Made by a program: the position numbers and the translations under genes. DNA of 64,000 bases from Candidatus Enterococcus moelleringii (GTDB lineage: Bacteria; Bacillota; Bacilli; Lactobacillales; Enterococcaceae): contig NZ_JAFREM010000016.1 in the NCBI RefSeq assembly GCF_017377575.1, positions 62,001 to 126,000 of the forward strand, written 5' to 3'. Under the pieces are notes generated by a model, which saw nothing but the letters and a program-made list of their open reading frames with translations, made no database searches and was not told where the DNA came from. This document shows positions 44,677 through 53,932 of the stretch, piece by piece. Every line of letters begins with the position of its first letter. Position 1 is the stretch's first letter.

Positions 44677-45467
44677 GACAACGAGTAATTACGGCAGCGG
44701 TGGCTTTAGCCATCTTCTTGCCGATTTTATATGTAGGCGGGATCGCGATTGAACTAGCGGCGGCAGCTTTAGCCGGTGTTGGAGTGTATGAGCTGTTCCG
44801 TATGAAAGGTCTAGCAATTTTAAGCTTTGAAGGAGTTCTTTCTATTTTAGGAGCAGTCTTCCTGGTGCTGCCGGCTGAACGCTGGTTCCCTTTTTTAAAT
44901 GAAGCTTCAGGCAATTTTTTATTGTTTTATTTGACAGTGATGATCATTTTAGGCTTTTCGGTGGTATCTAAGAATACTTACACGATTGATGAAGCAGGCT
45001 TTCCAGTAATTGCCAGTTTGTATGCTGGTGTGGGCTTCCAAAATTTAGTGGTTGCTCGTTCTGAAGGAATGGCTATGATTATTTTTGCTTTCTTTATTGT
45101 CTGGTCCACTGATATTGGGGCTTACATGGTAGGTCGCAAGTTTGGGAAACGCAAACTGTGGCCAGAAATTTCTCCTAACAAGACGATTGAAGGTGCTTTA
45201 GGGGGAATTGCCAGTGCTTTAGTCGTGGCGTTGGTATTCTTGATTGTTCAGCCTAATTTGACGCAACATAATATAGTAGTGATGCTGTTGTTTACCATTA
45301 TCTTTTCGGTGGTGGGACAATTTGGCGATTTGGTGGAATCTGCCATCAAACGTCATTTCGATGTGAAGGACTCAGGTACTATTTTACCTGGTCACGGCGG
45401 GATTTTGGATCGCTTTGACAGTATGCTTTTTGTCTTTCCAATGATGCATTTATTAGGTGTTTTTTAA
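44673..45467 (+). CDS. cdsA: Phosphatidate cytidylyltransferase
   Basis: 264 residues with eight or so hydrophobic helices. It makes CDP-diacylglycerol for phospholipid synthesis. The signature near the C-terminus is intact: WPEISPNKTIEGALGGI and later VKDSGTILPGHGGILDRFDS. It overlaps uppS and is followed at once by a terminator, although in many Firmicutes transcription continues to rseP and polC. Confidence 0.95.
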   Translation: MRQRVITAAVALAIFLPILYVGGIAIELAAAALAGVGVYELFRMKGLAILSFEGVLSILGAVFLVLPAERWFPFLNEASGNFLLFYLTVMIILGFSVVSKNTYTIDEAGFPVIASLYAGVGFQNLVVARSEGMAMIIFAFFIVWSTDIGAYMVGRKFGKRKLWPEISPNKTIEGALGGIASALVVALVFLIVQPNLTQHNIVVMLLFTIIFSVVGQFGDLVESAIKRHFDVKDSGTILPGHGGILDRFDSMLFVFPMMHLLGVF

Positions 45468-45492
45468 AAAGCTCGCTTCCAGAGCTTTTTTT
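45466..45492 (+). terminator. Terminator of uppS-cdsA
   Basis: AAAAAGCTC and GAGCTTTTT pair around GCTTCCA; the stem starts at the cdsA stop codon and runs into a T-tract. Confidence 0.88.
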
Positions 45493-45545
45493 CGTAATAA
45501 TTATGCTACACTAATTCTAAGAAAAAGCTAAAGGCAGGTAAGCTC

Positions 45546-46817
45546 ATGCGCACAATCATTACATTTTTAATTGTTTTTGGGGTATTAGTTATCGTTCACG
45601 AATTTGGCCATTTTTTCTTTGCCAAACGGTCCGGTATTTTAGTTAGAGAATTTGCCATTGGGATGGGGCCCAAGGTCTACGCCCATATGGGAAAAGACGG
45701 GACCACCTATACCTTGCGCTTGCTGCCGATTGGCGGGTACGTGCGGATGGCTGGGTTGGAAGATGAAGAAACTGAATTAAGTCCGGGAATGCCGATGTCA
45801 TTGGAATTAGATGGGCAGGGGCAGGTTCAGCGGATTAACGTTAGTAAAAAGGTTCAGTTGCCTAATAGTATTCCTTTAGAGCTGATCGCCGCTGATTTAG
45901 TGGATGATCTGACAATCAAGGGATATGAAAACGGCGATGAAAGTCGCGAAGTCGTTTATACAGTGAACCATGATGCGACAGTAATTGAAGACAACGGTAC
46001 AGAAGTACGAATTGCGCCGCGGGATGTTCAATTCCAGTCAGCGAAGATTGGTGCCCGGATGTTAACTAACTTTGCCGGTCCATTGAATAACTTTATTTTA
46101 ACAGTTGTTTTGTTTATTGTTTTGGCTTTCATGCAAGGCGGGGTTCCAGTTCTCGATACCAATCAAATTGGTACGGTGCAGCCAGGCGGTCCAGCTGCAG
46201 AAGCAGGGATTAAGGACAATGCTCGTATTTTAGCAATTGACGACAAAGAGATTTCTGATTGGAATGATCTGACAGCGGAAATCCAAGCCAATCCTGGTAA
46301 AGAAGTAACCATGCGGATTGCTGAAGATGGCAAAGAAAAGACAGTCAAACTAACACCAGAGACTTCTGAGAACGGCGGCCAAAAGATTGGAATGATCGGT
46401 ATCAGCCAGTATATGACGAAGACTAGCTTTATGGATAAAGTTGTTGGTGGCTTTACTCAGGCTTGGGATTTGGTAATAGAAATCTTTAAGGCTTTAGGTT
46501 CGTTATTCACTGGTTTCAGCTTAAACAAATTAGGCGGACCGGTAATGATGTATGAAATGTCTTCTCAGGCGGCTAGTCAAGGGATTCGTACCGTCATTTA
46601 TTTGATGGCCTTTCTGTCAGTCAACCTAGGAATTGTCAATCTGTTGCCGATTCCGGCTTTCGATGGTGGGAAGATTCTATTGAACATTATTGAAGCGTTA
46701 CGGGGCAAACCAATGGACCCAGAAAAAGAAGGCATGATTACGATGGCCGGCTTTGTGTTCATTATGGTATTGATGATTCTAGTGACGTGGAACGATATCT
46801 CACGATTCTTCTTTTAA
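45546..46817 (+). CDS. rseP: RIP-type zinc metalloprotease RseP/Eep
   Basis: 423 residues, a site-2 intramembrane protease called Eep in enterococci. The zinc motif is in IVHEFGHFFFAKRSG in the first helix, a PDZ domain with GTVQPGGPAAEAGIKDNARI lies at about 215-270, and the second active-site motif is in LLPIPAFDGGKILLNIIE. It cleaves within membrane segments of anti-sigma factors and of lipoprotein signal peptides, the latter releasing sex pheromones in E. faecalis. It ends in a UUCG-type hairpin. The proS gene I would expect downstream in E. faecalis is missing. Confidence 0.95.
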   Translation: MRTIITFLIVFGVLVIVHEFGHFFFAKRSGILVREFAIGMGPKVYAHMGKDGTTYTLRLLPIGGYVRMAGLEDEETELSPGMPMSLELDGQGQVQRINVSKKVQLPNSIPLELIAADLVDDLTIKGYENGDESREVVYTVNHDATVIEDNGTEVRIAPRDVQFQSAKIGARMLTNFAGPLNNFILTVVLFIVLAFMQGGVPVLDTNQIGTVQPGGPAAEAGIKDNARILAIDDKEISDWNDLTAEIQANPGKEVTMRIAEDGKEKTVKLTPETSENGGQKIGMIGISQYMTKTSFMDKVVGGFTQAWDLVIEIFKALGSLFTGFSLNKLGGPVMMYEMSSQAASQGIRTVIYLMAFLSVNLGIVNLLPIPAFDGGKILLNIIEALRGKPMDPEKEGMITMAGFVFIMVLMILVTWNDISRFFF

Positions 46818-46825
46818 CAAACAGT

Positions 46826-46849
46826 AAACTCGCTTCGGCGGGTTTTTTA
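46826..46849 (+). terminator. Terminator of rseP (UUCG tetraloop)
   Basis: AAACTCGC-TTCG-GCGGGTTT, a very stable tetraloop hairpin followed by TTTTT. Confidence 0.9.
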
Positions 46850-47022
46850 TTTGCCGGATTTTCGACTTCAGGCAAATTTTTTACTGAAAAAGCAAAAAAG
46901 GTCGTTTCAAGAGGCGGTTGCTTTGAAATCGGCTCGTGGCATAATGGGATTATTTTAATGCAATCGGCAAAAAAAACAGTTATACTAGATAATACTTGAA
47001 AAAAAGTGAAGGAGATGTTCTT

Positions 47023-50000
47023 TTGTCTCAAAATCGGGAATTATTCGAAAATTTATTGCGTCAAATTGAGCTGAGTGATGAGGACCAGCAGCATTCATTG
47101 ATTCAGGGAGCTGAAATCAAGCAAGTGGTGGTTCATGAAAAATCACGGGTTTGGGAATTCTTTATCCAAACACCGCAAATTTTGCCGGCTAAACTCTATT
47201 ATGCCTTCCACCAAAAGCTGGTGCTGGCCTTCCAATCGATTGCGCAAATCAAATTACATATTGAAGCAGTGGATGGACAGTTTGACGAAGAATTGCTGCA
47301 GCATTATTGGCGTTTGGCGCTTACTGAGCAAGATTGCGATACGCCTTTAGTGAAGCAGGTGCTAAGCAAGCCGTTGCCTGTTTTGCAGGACAAACGGATT
47401 GTGTTGTTAATTGATAATCAAACGGTGATTCCGTTTCTGAAGCAGCAATACTTGCCATTGATTGAAGAAAAATTAGTTTCTTACGGGTTCCCTAGCTTGC
47501 GAATCGATCCAGAAGTGGACGAAGAGCAGCAGGAACGGGTTTTGAAGCTGTTTGAAGAACGGAAGCTGGAACAGGATGCGGCTTTCCAAGAAAAAGCAGC
47601 TGAAACGATGGCCCAGCATGAAGCGAAGAAAAAAGAAAAAGCGGAAGCTGGCTTTGATGGTCCAATTCAAATGGGCCGCAACATTCCCGCAGATGAAGTA
47701 ATCATGCCGATGGGTAATATTCTGGAAGAAGAACGTCGCGTAACGATTGAAGGGTTTATTTTTGCCAAAGAAGTTCGCGAATTGCGTTCAAAACGGAAAA
47801 TCTTGATTTTAAAGATGACCGACTACACTTCCTCTTTCGTGGTGAAGAAATTCTCTAACGGTGAGAAGGATGAACAGATTTTTGATGCGATTGCCGAAAA
47901 AAGCTGGATTCGTGTGCGGGGAAGTATTCAAGAAGATACCTTCATGCGGGACTTAGTAATGAACGCGCAGGATATTCAAGAAGTGAAGCATCCTGATCGC
48001 AAGGATTACGGCAAGGAAAAACGGGTGGAACTGCATCTGCATTCCAACATGAGTACCATGGATGCTACCAATCATATCGGTGATTTAGTTGCTCAGGCTG
48101 GTAAATGGGGGCATAAAGCCATCGCGATTACCGATCATGCTGGGGCGCAGGCTTTTCCGGATGCCCATGCGGCAGGAAAAAAAGCGGGCGTGAAGATTCT
48201 TTATGGCGTGGAAGCCAACGTGGTCGATGATGGCGTCTTAGTTGCCTACAATGATCAGCACATCGAGTTAACCGATGCGACTTATGTGGTATTTGACGTG
48301 GAAACCACCGGATTGTCAGCTGTTTACGATACGATTATCGAGCTGGCAGCGGTGAAGATGCATAAAGGAAACGTGATTGATACCTTTGAACAATTTATTA
48401 ATCCGGGGCATCCGTTGTCGGAAACCACAATTAATTTGACCGGGATTACCGACGAAATGGTGCGAGGCTCGAAGTCGGAAAAAGAAGTTTTGGAATTGTT
48501 CGAGGCTTTCAGTGAAGGAACGATTCTAGTAGCTCACAATGCGGCCTTCGATATTGGCTTCTTGAATACCAGTTATGTCCGTCACGGGATTGCGGAAACA
48601 AAAAATCCGGTCATTGATACGCTGGAGTTGGCTCGTTACTTGTATCCCGACTTTAAACGTTTTGGTTTAGGGGTACTAACGAAGAAATTCGGCGTTGGCT
48701 TGGAACAGCATCACCGGGCGGTTTATGATGCGGAAGCTACCGGGCATTTGGCATGGATTTTTGTCAAAGAAGCGATGGAAAAACATGAGATGTTCTACCA
48801 TGATCAGTTGAACGATCATGTGGGTGAAGGAGACTCCTACAAGCGGGCGCGGCCGTTTCATGCTACGCTGCTGGCGAAAAACCAGGATGGCTTGAAGGAC
48901 TTGTTCAAATTAATTTCCATGTCTAACGTGGACTATTATGAACGGGTACCACGGATTCCGCGTTCTCAGCTGAAAAAGCTGCGGGAAAATATTTTAGTCG
49001 GCTCTGCCTGTGCCCAGGGTGAAATGTTTGAAGCCATGATGCAAAAAGGGGTAGAGGAAGCTAAAAATCGGGCGGCCTTTTATGACTATATCGAAGTCAT
49101 GCCTAAAGCAGTTTATGCGCCGTTGCTGGAACAAGAGCTGGTAAAAAATGAGTCTGATTTAGAAGACATCATTCGCAACCTGGTTCAAATCGGCAAAGAG
49201 CTGAACAAACCAGTGGTTGCAACCGGTGATGTTCATTACTTGAATAAAGAAGATGCGATTTACCGCAAGATTTTGGTGAGTTCAATGGGAGGCGCCAATC
49301 CGCTGAACCGTCACAGCTTGCCGGATGTGCACTTTAGAGCCACCGATGAAATGCTGCAGGCTTTTTCTTTCCTAGGGGAAGATGTCGCTAAGGAAATCGT
49401 AGTGGATAATACCAATTTGATTGCTGATACCTGTGAAGAAATTGTACCGGTGAAGGATGATTTGTATACACCGAAGATTCCTGGTTCAGAAGAAGAGATT
49501 AAACAGCTAAGTTACAGTCGCGCCAAGGAATTGTATGGTGATCCATTACCAGAAGTCATTGAGAAGCGCTTGAAGAAGGAATTGGATTCAATTATCGGGA
49601 ACGGCTTCTCGGTTATTTACTTGATTTCGCAAAAATTGGTACACAAGAGTAATGCGGATGGTTATTTAGTTGGTTCCCGGGGTTCGGTTGGATCGAGTTT
49701 CGTGGCGACTATGACGGGGATTACCGAGGTAAATCCTTTGCCGCCTCATTATTATTGTCCAGAGTGTCAATACTCGGAGTTCTTCGAAGACGGTTCTTAC
49801 GGTTCCGGCTTTGATATGCCAGAGAAGGCTTGTCCGAAATGCGGCGCGCGTTTGCATAAAGATGGACACGATATTCCCTTTGAAACCTTCCTAGGCTTCC
49901 ACGGGGATAAAGTACCCGATATCGATTTGAACTTCTCGGGGGATTATCAAGCCAAGGCTCATGACTATACGAAGCAGTTGTTCGGTGAGGATTATGTTTT

Positions 50001-51360
50001 CCGGGCGGGGACAATCGGTACGGTAGCGGATAAAACTGCCTATGGGTATGTGAAGGGCTACGAGCGGGATCACAACCTGCATTTTCGCGGGGCGGAAATT
50101 GATCGCTTGGCCAAGGGCTCAACCGGAGTGAAGCGGACGACTGGTCAGCATCCGGGGGGGATTATTGTTATCCCCGATTACATGGATGTTTACGACTTTA
50201 CGCCGATTCAATATCCGGCGGACGATCAGAATTCTGAATGGAAAACGACTCACTTTGATTTCCACTCGATTCATGATAACGTGTTGAAGCTGGATATTCT
50301 GGGACACGATGATCCGACGGTGATTCGGATGCTGCAGGATTTGTCAGGGATTGATCCGAAAACTATTCCGACAGATGATCCAGAAGTAATGAAGATTTTT
50401 GCTGGACCGCAAGTATTAGGTGTGGAGCCGGATCAAATTAATTCTAAAACTGGAACACTGGGGATTCCCGAATTTGGGACTCGTTTTGTACGGGGGATGC
50501 TGGAAGAAACCCATCCGTCAACCTTTGCGGAATTGCTGCAAATTTCCGGACTTTCCCACGGTACCGATGTATGGCTGGGGAATGCGGAAGAGTTGATTCG
50601 CCGCGGTGACGCTACGCTGGCTAACGTTATCGGCTGTCGGGATGATATCATGGTTTACTTAATGCATGCCGGTTTAGACAGCGGGATGGCCTTTAAGATT
50701 ATGGAAACCGTGCGTAAAGGATTATGGAACAAGATTCCTGAGGAGCTGCGGGAAACTTACTTGGCAGCGATGCGGGAAAACAACGTGCCGGAATGGTACA
50801 TTGATTCTTGTTCTAAGATTAAATACATGTTCCCGAAAGCCCATGCGGCAGCTTACGTATTGATGGCGCTGCGGGTGGCTTACTTTAAAGTGTACTACCC
50901 AGTTCTTTACTACTGTGCGTACTTCTCTGTGCGTGCGGATGATTTTGATTTGGTGGCGATGGCTAAAGGCAAGGATGCTGTGAAGGCATCAATGAAGGCC
51001 ATCACTGACAAGGGAATGGATGCTTCTACTAAAGAGAAGAACCAGCTGACCGTATTGGAATTATGTAATGAAATGCTGGAACGTGGCTACAACTTTGGCA
51101 TGATTGATTTGTACAAATCGGATGCTACGGATTTTGTGATTGATGGCGATACGTTGATCGCACCATTTAGAGCTGTACCGGGACTAGGAATGAACGTGGC
51201 GAATCAAATTTGTGAAGCTCGTAAGAACGGAATTTTCTTATCTAAAGAAGATTTAGCTAGTCGCGGAAAAGTATCGAAAACCTTGATTGAGTACATGGAT
51301 GCACAAGGGGTCTTGAAGGATTTACCAGATGAAAATCAGCTTTCATTGTTCGACATGTAA
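47023..51360 (+). CDS. polC: DNA polymerase III PolC-type alpha subunit
   Basis: 1445 residues, the Gram-positive replicative polymerase with built-in proofreading. Domains in order: an N-terminal region, an OB fold around 220-330, a PHP domain ([20 protein letters not shown]) interrupted by a DEDDh exonuclease ([46 protein letters not shown]), the polymerase palm with [18 protein letters not shown] and a zinc site ([22 protein letters not shown]), [12 protein letters not shown] for catalytic aspartates, then HhH/duplex-binding parts. TTG 47023 lies 7 bases after GAAGGAGA and is a better start than 46996, which precedes that site. Confidence 0.96.
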   Translation: MSQNRELFENLLRQIELSDEDQQHSLIQGAEIKQVVVHEKSRVWEFFIQTPQILPAKLYYAFHQKLVLAFQSIAQIKLHIEAVDGQFDEELLQHYWRLALTEQDCDTPLVKQVLSKPLPVLQDKRIVLLIDNQTVIPFLKQQYLPLIEEKLVSYGFPSLRIDPEVDEEQQERVLKLFEERKLEQDAAFQEKAAETMAQHEAKKKEKAEAGFDGPIQMGRNIPADEVIMPMGNILEEERRVTIEGFIFAKEVRELRSKRKILILKMTDYTSSFVVKKFSNGEKDEQIFDAIAEKSWIRVRGSIQEDTFMRDLVMNAQDIQEVKHPDRKDYGKEKRVELHLHSNMSTMDATNHIGDLVAQAGKWGHKAIAITDHAGAQAFPDAHAAGKKAGVKILYGVEANVVDDGVLVAYNDQHIELTDATYVVFDVETTGLSAVYDTIIELAAVKMHKGNVIDTFEQFINPGHPLSETTINLTGITDEMVRGSKSEKEVLELFEAFSEGTILVAHNAAFDIGFLNTSYVRHGIAETKNPVIDTLELARYLYPDFKRFGLGVLTKKFGVGLEQHHRAVYDAEATGHLAWIFVKEAMEKHEMFYHDQLNDHVGEGDSYKRARPFHATLLAKNQDGLKDLFKLISMSNVDYYERVPRIPRSQLKKLRENILVGSACAQGEMFEAMMQKGVEEAKNRAAFYDYIEVMPKAVYAPLLEQELVKNESDLEDIIRNLVQIGKELNKPVVATGDVHYLNKEDAIYRKILVSSMGGANPLNRHSLPDVHFRATDEMLQAFSFLGEDVAKEIVVDNTNLIADTCEEIVPVKDDLYTPKIPGSEEEIKQLSYSRAKELYGDPLPEVIEKRLKKELDSIIGNGFSVIYLISQKLVHKSNADGYLVGSRGSVGSSFVATMTGITEVNPLPPHYYCPECQYSEFFEDGSYGSGFDMPEKACPKCGARLHKDGHDIPFETFLGFHGDKVPDIDLNFSGDYQAKAHDYTKQLFGEDYVFRAGTIGTVADKTAYGYVKGYERDHNLHFRGAEIDRLAKGSTGVKRTTGQHPGGIIVIPDYMDVYDFTPIQYPADDQNSEWKTTHFDFHSIHDNVLKLDILGHDDPTVIRMLQDLSGIDPKTIPTDDPEVMKIFAGPQVLGVEPDQINSKTGTLGIPEFGTRFVRGMLEETHPSTFAELLQISGLSHGTDVWLGNAEELIRRGDATLANVIGCRDDIMVYLMHAGLDSGMAFKIMETVRKGLWNKIPEELRETYLAAMRENNVPEWYIDSCSKIKYMFPKAHAAAYVLMALRVAYFKVYYPVLYYCAYFSVRADDFDLVAMAKGKDAVKASMKAITDKGMDASTKEKNQLTVLELCNEMLERGYNFGMIDLYKSDATDFVIDGDTLIAPFRAVPGLGMNVANQICEARKNGIFLSKEDLASRGKVSKTLIEYMDAQGVLKDLPDENQLSLFDM

Positions 51361-51395
51361 AGATTTTTATAAGGACTGTGAAACGTTGTCTACAG

Positions 51396-51428
51396 CCGGC
51401 CTATATGAAAATGGGCCGGTTGAATTTT
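51396..51428 (+). terminator. Weak terminator after polC
   Basis: CCGGCC (51396-51401) pairs with GGCCGG (51414-51419) around an AT-rich loop; the tail TTGAATTTT is a poor T-run. Confidence 0.5.
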
Positions 51429-51439
51429 CATTGCATTTG

Positions 51440-51448
51440 TGGTATTAT
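51440..51448 (+). promoter_or_regulatory. Extended -10 promoter of the rimP-nusA-infB operon
   Basis: TGGTATTAT matches an extended -10; the -35 region is not convincing. It is the only promoter-like element before rimP. Confidence 0.5.
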
Positions 51449-51473
51449 TACAAAGTAATCAGACACTGAAGGT

Positions 51474-51503
51474 GAGTGAGCGGAATTTTCGCTCACTCTT
51501 TTT
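51474..51503 (+). terminator. Attenuator-like hairpin in the rimP-nusA leader
   Basis: GAGTGAGCG and CGCTCACTC are perfect complements followed by TTTTT, placed between the promoter and rimP. An intrinsic terminator here means the operon is controlled by read-through; NusA itself is a good candidate effector. Confidence 0.75.
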
Positions 51504-51535
51504 AATGGATTGAAAGCTAGAAGGAGGCTGACAGC

Positions 51536-52009
51536 TTGAGCAGCGTAGTCGAAACCATCACTGAGTTAGTAATGCCGATCTTAGATGAGCAACACTTTGA
51601 ATTGGTAGAGGTGGAATTTGTAAAAGAAGGAAAAAATTGGTTTTTGAGAGTGTTCATTGATAAAGAGGGTGGCATTGATATTGAAGAATGTGCCTTTGTC
51701 AGTGAAAAATTGAGTGAAAAGCTGGATCAAATCGATCCGGATCCGATTCCTCAAGCATACTTTCTTGAAGTATCCTCACCGGGAGCGGAACGTCCATTGA
51801 AAAAAGAGCAGGACTATCAAAATGCTTTAGGGCAATATGTGCATGTCTCGCTTTACCAAAACGTGGATGGGCAGAAACAATATGAAGGTCACTTGAAAGA
51901 ATTAGACAAAGAACAGTTGACACTAACAGTCAAAATCAAGACGCGCACCAAAAACATCACTTTTGACAGAAGCAATATTGCAAAAGCACGTCTTGCAATC
52001 GAGTTTTAG
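51536..52009 (+). CDS. rimP: Ribosome maturation factor RimP
   Basis: 157 residues, needed for 30S subunit assembly. It begins with TTG 8 bases after AAGGAGG. Family marks are [40 protein letters not shown] and the strand [15 protein letters not shown] before the C-terminal SH3-like domain. It is the first gene of the transcription/translation operon rimP-nusA-rnpM-ylxQ-infB-rbfA, with a terminator-like hairpin in its leader. Confidence 0.95.
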   Translation: MSSVVETITELVMPILDEQHFELVEVEFVKEGKNWFLRVFIDKEGGIDIEECAFVSEKLSEKLDQIDPDPIPQAYFLEVSSPGAERPLKKEQDYQNALGQYVHVSLYQNVDGQKQYEGHLKELDKEQLTLTVKIKTRTKNITFDRSNIAKARLAIEF

Positions 52010-52020
52010 GAGGAAGAATA

Positions 52021-53310
52021 ATGAGTAAAGAAATGCTGAATGCATTGAATACTTTAGAAGCAGAGAAGGGCATTTCTAAAGAAATCGTCATTGATGCCTT
52101 AGAAGCGGCTTTGGTTTCTGCGTACAAACGTCATTACGGCCAAGCACAAAATGTGGAAGTTGAATTTGACGAGAAAAAAGGCAACATCCATGTTTACGCA
52201 GTTAAAGAAGTCACTGAAGAGGTAATGGATTCTCAGTTAGAGGTTTCTTTAAAAGAAGCAATGACGATTAATCCCGCTTACGAAATCGGCGATACGATTC
52301 GCTTTGAAGTTACACCGAAGGATTTCGGACGGATTGCTGCTCAAACAGCTAAGCAAGTTATTTTGCAGCGGGTTCGTGAAGCGGAACGCAATATCATTTA
52401 TAATGAATATAGTGCTTATGAAAAAGACATCATGCAAGGTGTGGTGGAACGTCAAGACAATCGCTATATTTATGTAAACTTAGGTAAAATTGAAGCTGTT
52501 CTTTCTAAGCAAGACCAAATGCCAAATGAGTTTTATCAGCCTCATGACCGCATCAAAGTCTATGTTTCCCGGGTAGAAAACACCTCAAAAGGACCACAAG
52601 TATTTGTTAGCCGCAGTCATCCGGATTTGTTGCGCCGACTGTTTGAACAAGAAGTTCCTGAAGTTTATGATGGAATCGTTGAAATTGTCAGCATTGCCAG
52701 AGAAGCCGGCGATCGTGCGAAAGTTGCTGTTCGTTCCAATGATCCCAACATTGACCCAGTCGGAACTTGTGTAGGACCGAAAGGCCAACGGGTTCAAGCA
52801 ATCGTGAATGAACTAAAAGGCGAAAACATGGATATCGTGGAATGGAATGAAGATCCGGCAGTCTTTATCGCCAACTCTTTAAATCCAGCCCAAGTGGAAG
52901 ATGTTATTTTCGACACGGAAAATCCTAAAGTTTGTACCGTAGTTGTACCTGATTACCAATTATCTTTGGCGATCGGCAAACGTGGTCAAAACGCGCGTTT
53001 AGCAGCGAAATTGACCAGCCACAAGATTGATATCAAAGCTGAGTCTGACATGGAAGAGTTTTATGCGATGTATGATGATGGCGACTATGACGAATCACCA
53101 GAAGGTCTGCAAGACAATCTGTTTGGGGAAGTTCCAGCAGAATTTACGGTAGACGCTGATGAAGTTGTTGAAGAAGTGCCAGCCGAAGAAGCGGAAGCTG
53201 CAGAAGAAGTTGTTGCAGAAGATGAAGCTTCGGAAGAAGAATTGACCATTACTCCTGATATGACAGACGACGATATTGAAAATGTTGCGTTCGATCAAGA
53301 AGAAGAATAG
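52021..53310 (+). CDS. nusA: Transcription termination/antitermination factor NusA
   Basis: 429 residues. The N-terminal RNA-polymerase-binding domain (about 1-125) is followed by S1 (GVVERQDNRYIYVNLGKIEA) and two KH domains (GTCVGPKGQRVQAIVNELKG and LAIGKRGQNARLAAKLTSH). After residue 345 comes a very acidic tail, EEVPAEEAEAAEEVV and more, longer than the roughly 370-residue Bacillus NusA and lacking any AR repeats. The tail may modulate RNA access. NusA probably also controls its own operon through the leader hairpin at 51474. Confidence 0.95.
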   Translation: MSKEMLNALNTLEAEKGISKEIVIDALEAALVSAYKRHYGQAQNVEVEFDEKKGNIHVYAVKEVTEEVMDSQLEVSLKEAMTINPAYEIGDTIRFEVTPKDFGRIAAQTAKQVILQRVREAERNIIYNEYSAYEKDIMQGVVERQDNRYIYVNLGKIEAVLSKQDQMPNEFYQPHDRIKVYVSRVENTSKGPQVFVSRSHPDLLRRLFEQEVPEVYDGIVEIVSIAREAGDRAKVAVRSNDPNIDPVGTCVGPKGQRVQAIVNELKGENMDIVEWNEDPAVFIANSLNPAQVEDVIFDTENPKVCTVVVPDYQLSLAIGKRGQNARLAAKLTSHKIDIKAESDMEEFYAMYDDGDYDESPEGLQDNLFGEVPAEFTVDADEVVEEVPAEEAEAAEEVVAEDEASEEELTITPDMTDDDIENVAFDQEEE

Positions 53311-53328
53311 GCGCGTAGGAGGCATTTT

Positions 53329-53625
53329 ATGAAAAAGAGAAAAGTCCCTTTACGTAAATCCGTCGTATCCGGCGAAATGAAACCGAAAAAAGAATTGATT
53401 CGGATCGCAAAGTCGAAAGAAGGGGAAGTGTCCATTGATCCCACTGGTAAAAAGCCAGGTCGGGGAGCCTATGTGGCCATTGAACCGGAAGAAGTAGAAA
53501 AAGCTTGGAAGAAAAAAATCTTGGATCGGGTGTTAGAAACCGAACTGACGGATGACTTTTACCAAGAGCTTTTAGACTATGTGACCCATCAAAAAGCAAG
53601 AAGAGAGCTCTTTAGTAATGAATAG
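53329..53625 (+). CDS. rnpM: RNase P modulator RnpM (YlxR, DUF448)
   Basis: 98 residues. YlxR has been described as an RNase P modulator binding the catalytic RNA. The family motif region KKELIRIAKSKEGEVSIDPT followed by GKKPGRGAYV is clear. The common early CVVSR-type motif is here RKSVVSGEMKPKKE, without the cysteine. It follows nusA by 18 bases behind AGGAGG and overlaps ylxQ by 8 bases. Confidence 0.9.
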   Translation: MKKRKVPLRKSVVSGEMKPKKELIRIAKSKEGEVSIDPTGKKPGRGAYVAIEPEEVEKAWKKKILDRVLETELTDDFYQELLDYVTHQKARRELFSNE

Positions 53626-53920
53626 ACAAAAGGCCTTAAACTTATTGGGCCTGGCAATGCGTGCAGGCAAACTGATTACTGGGGAAGAACTGACGATTAA
53701 CGAAATCCGTAAACAAAAGGTTTCGTTGGTGCTAGTTGCTTCTGACGCCAGTGAAAACACAAGAAAAAAAGTAACAGATAAAAGCAATTTTTATCAAACG
53801 ACCTGTCTAGTTGAATTCACAGAGAGTGAGTTAGCACATGCCATAGGCAAACCGCGAAAAGTAATCGGGGTGATGGACCAAGGCTTTGCTAAGAAGATGG
53901 TGTCGTTAATACAAGGTTAG
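53618..53920 (+). CDS. ylxQ: L7Ae-family RNA-binding protein YlxQ
   Basis: 100 residues. The start RQKALNLLGLAMRAGKLITG, the middle VSLVLVASDASENTRKK and the C-terminal HAIGKPRKVIGVMDQGFAKK match the YlxQ/YbxF group of L7Ae proteins, which bind kink-turns. It may take part in ribosome assembly or RNase P function along with RnpM. Its start overlaps the rnpM end, and infB follows after 12 bases. Confidence 0.92.
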   Translation: MNRQKALNLLGLAMRAGKLITGEELTINEIRKQKVSLVLVASDASENTRKKVTDKSNFYQTTCLVEFTESELAHAIGKPRKVIGVMDQGFAKKMVSLIQG

Positions 53921-53932
53921 GAAGGTGATTGC

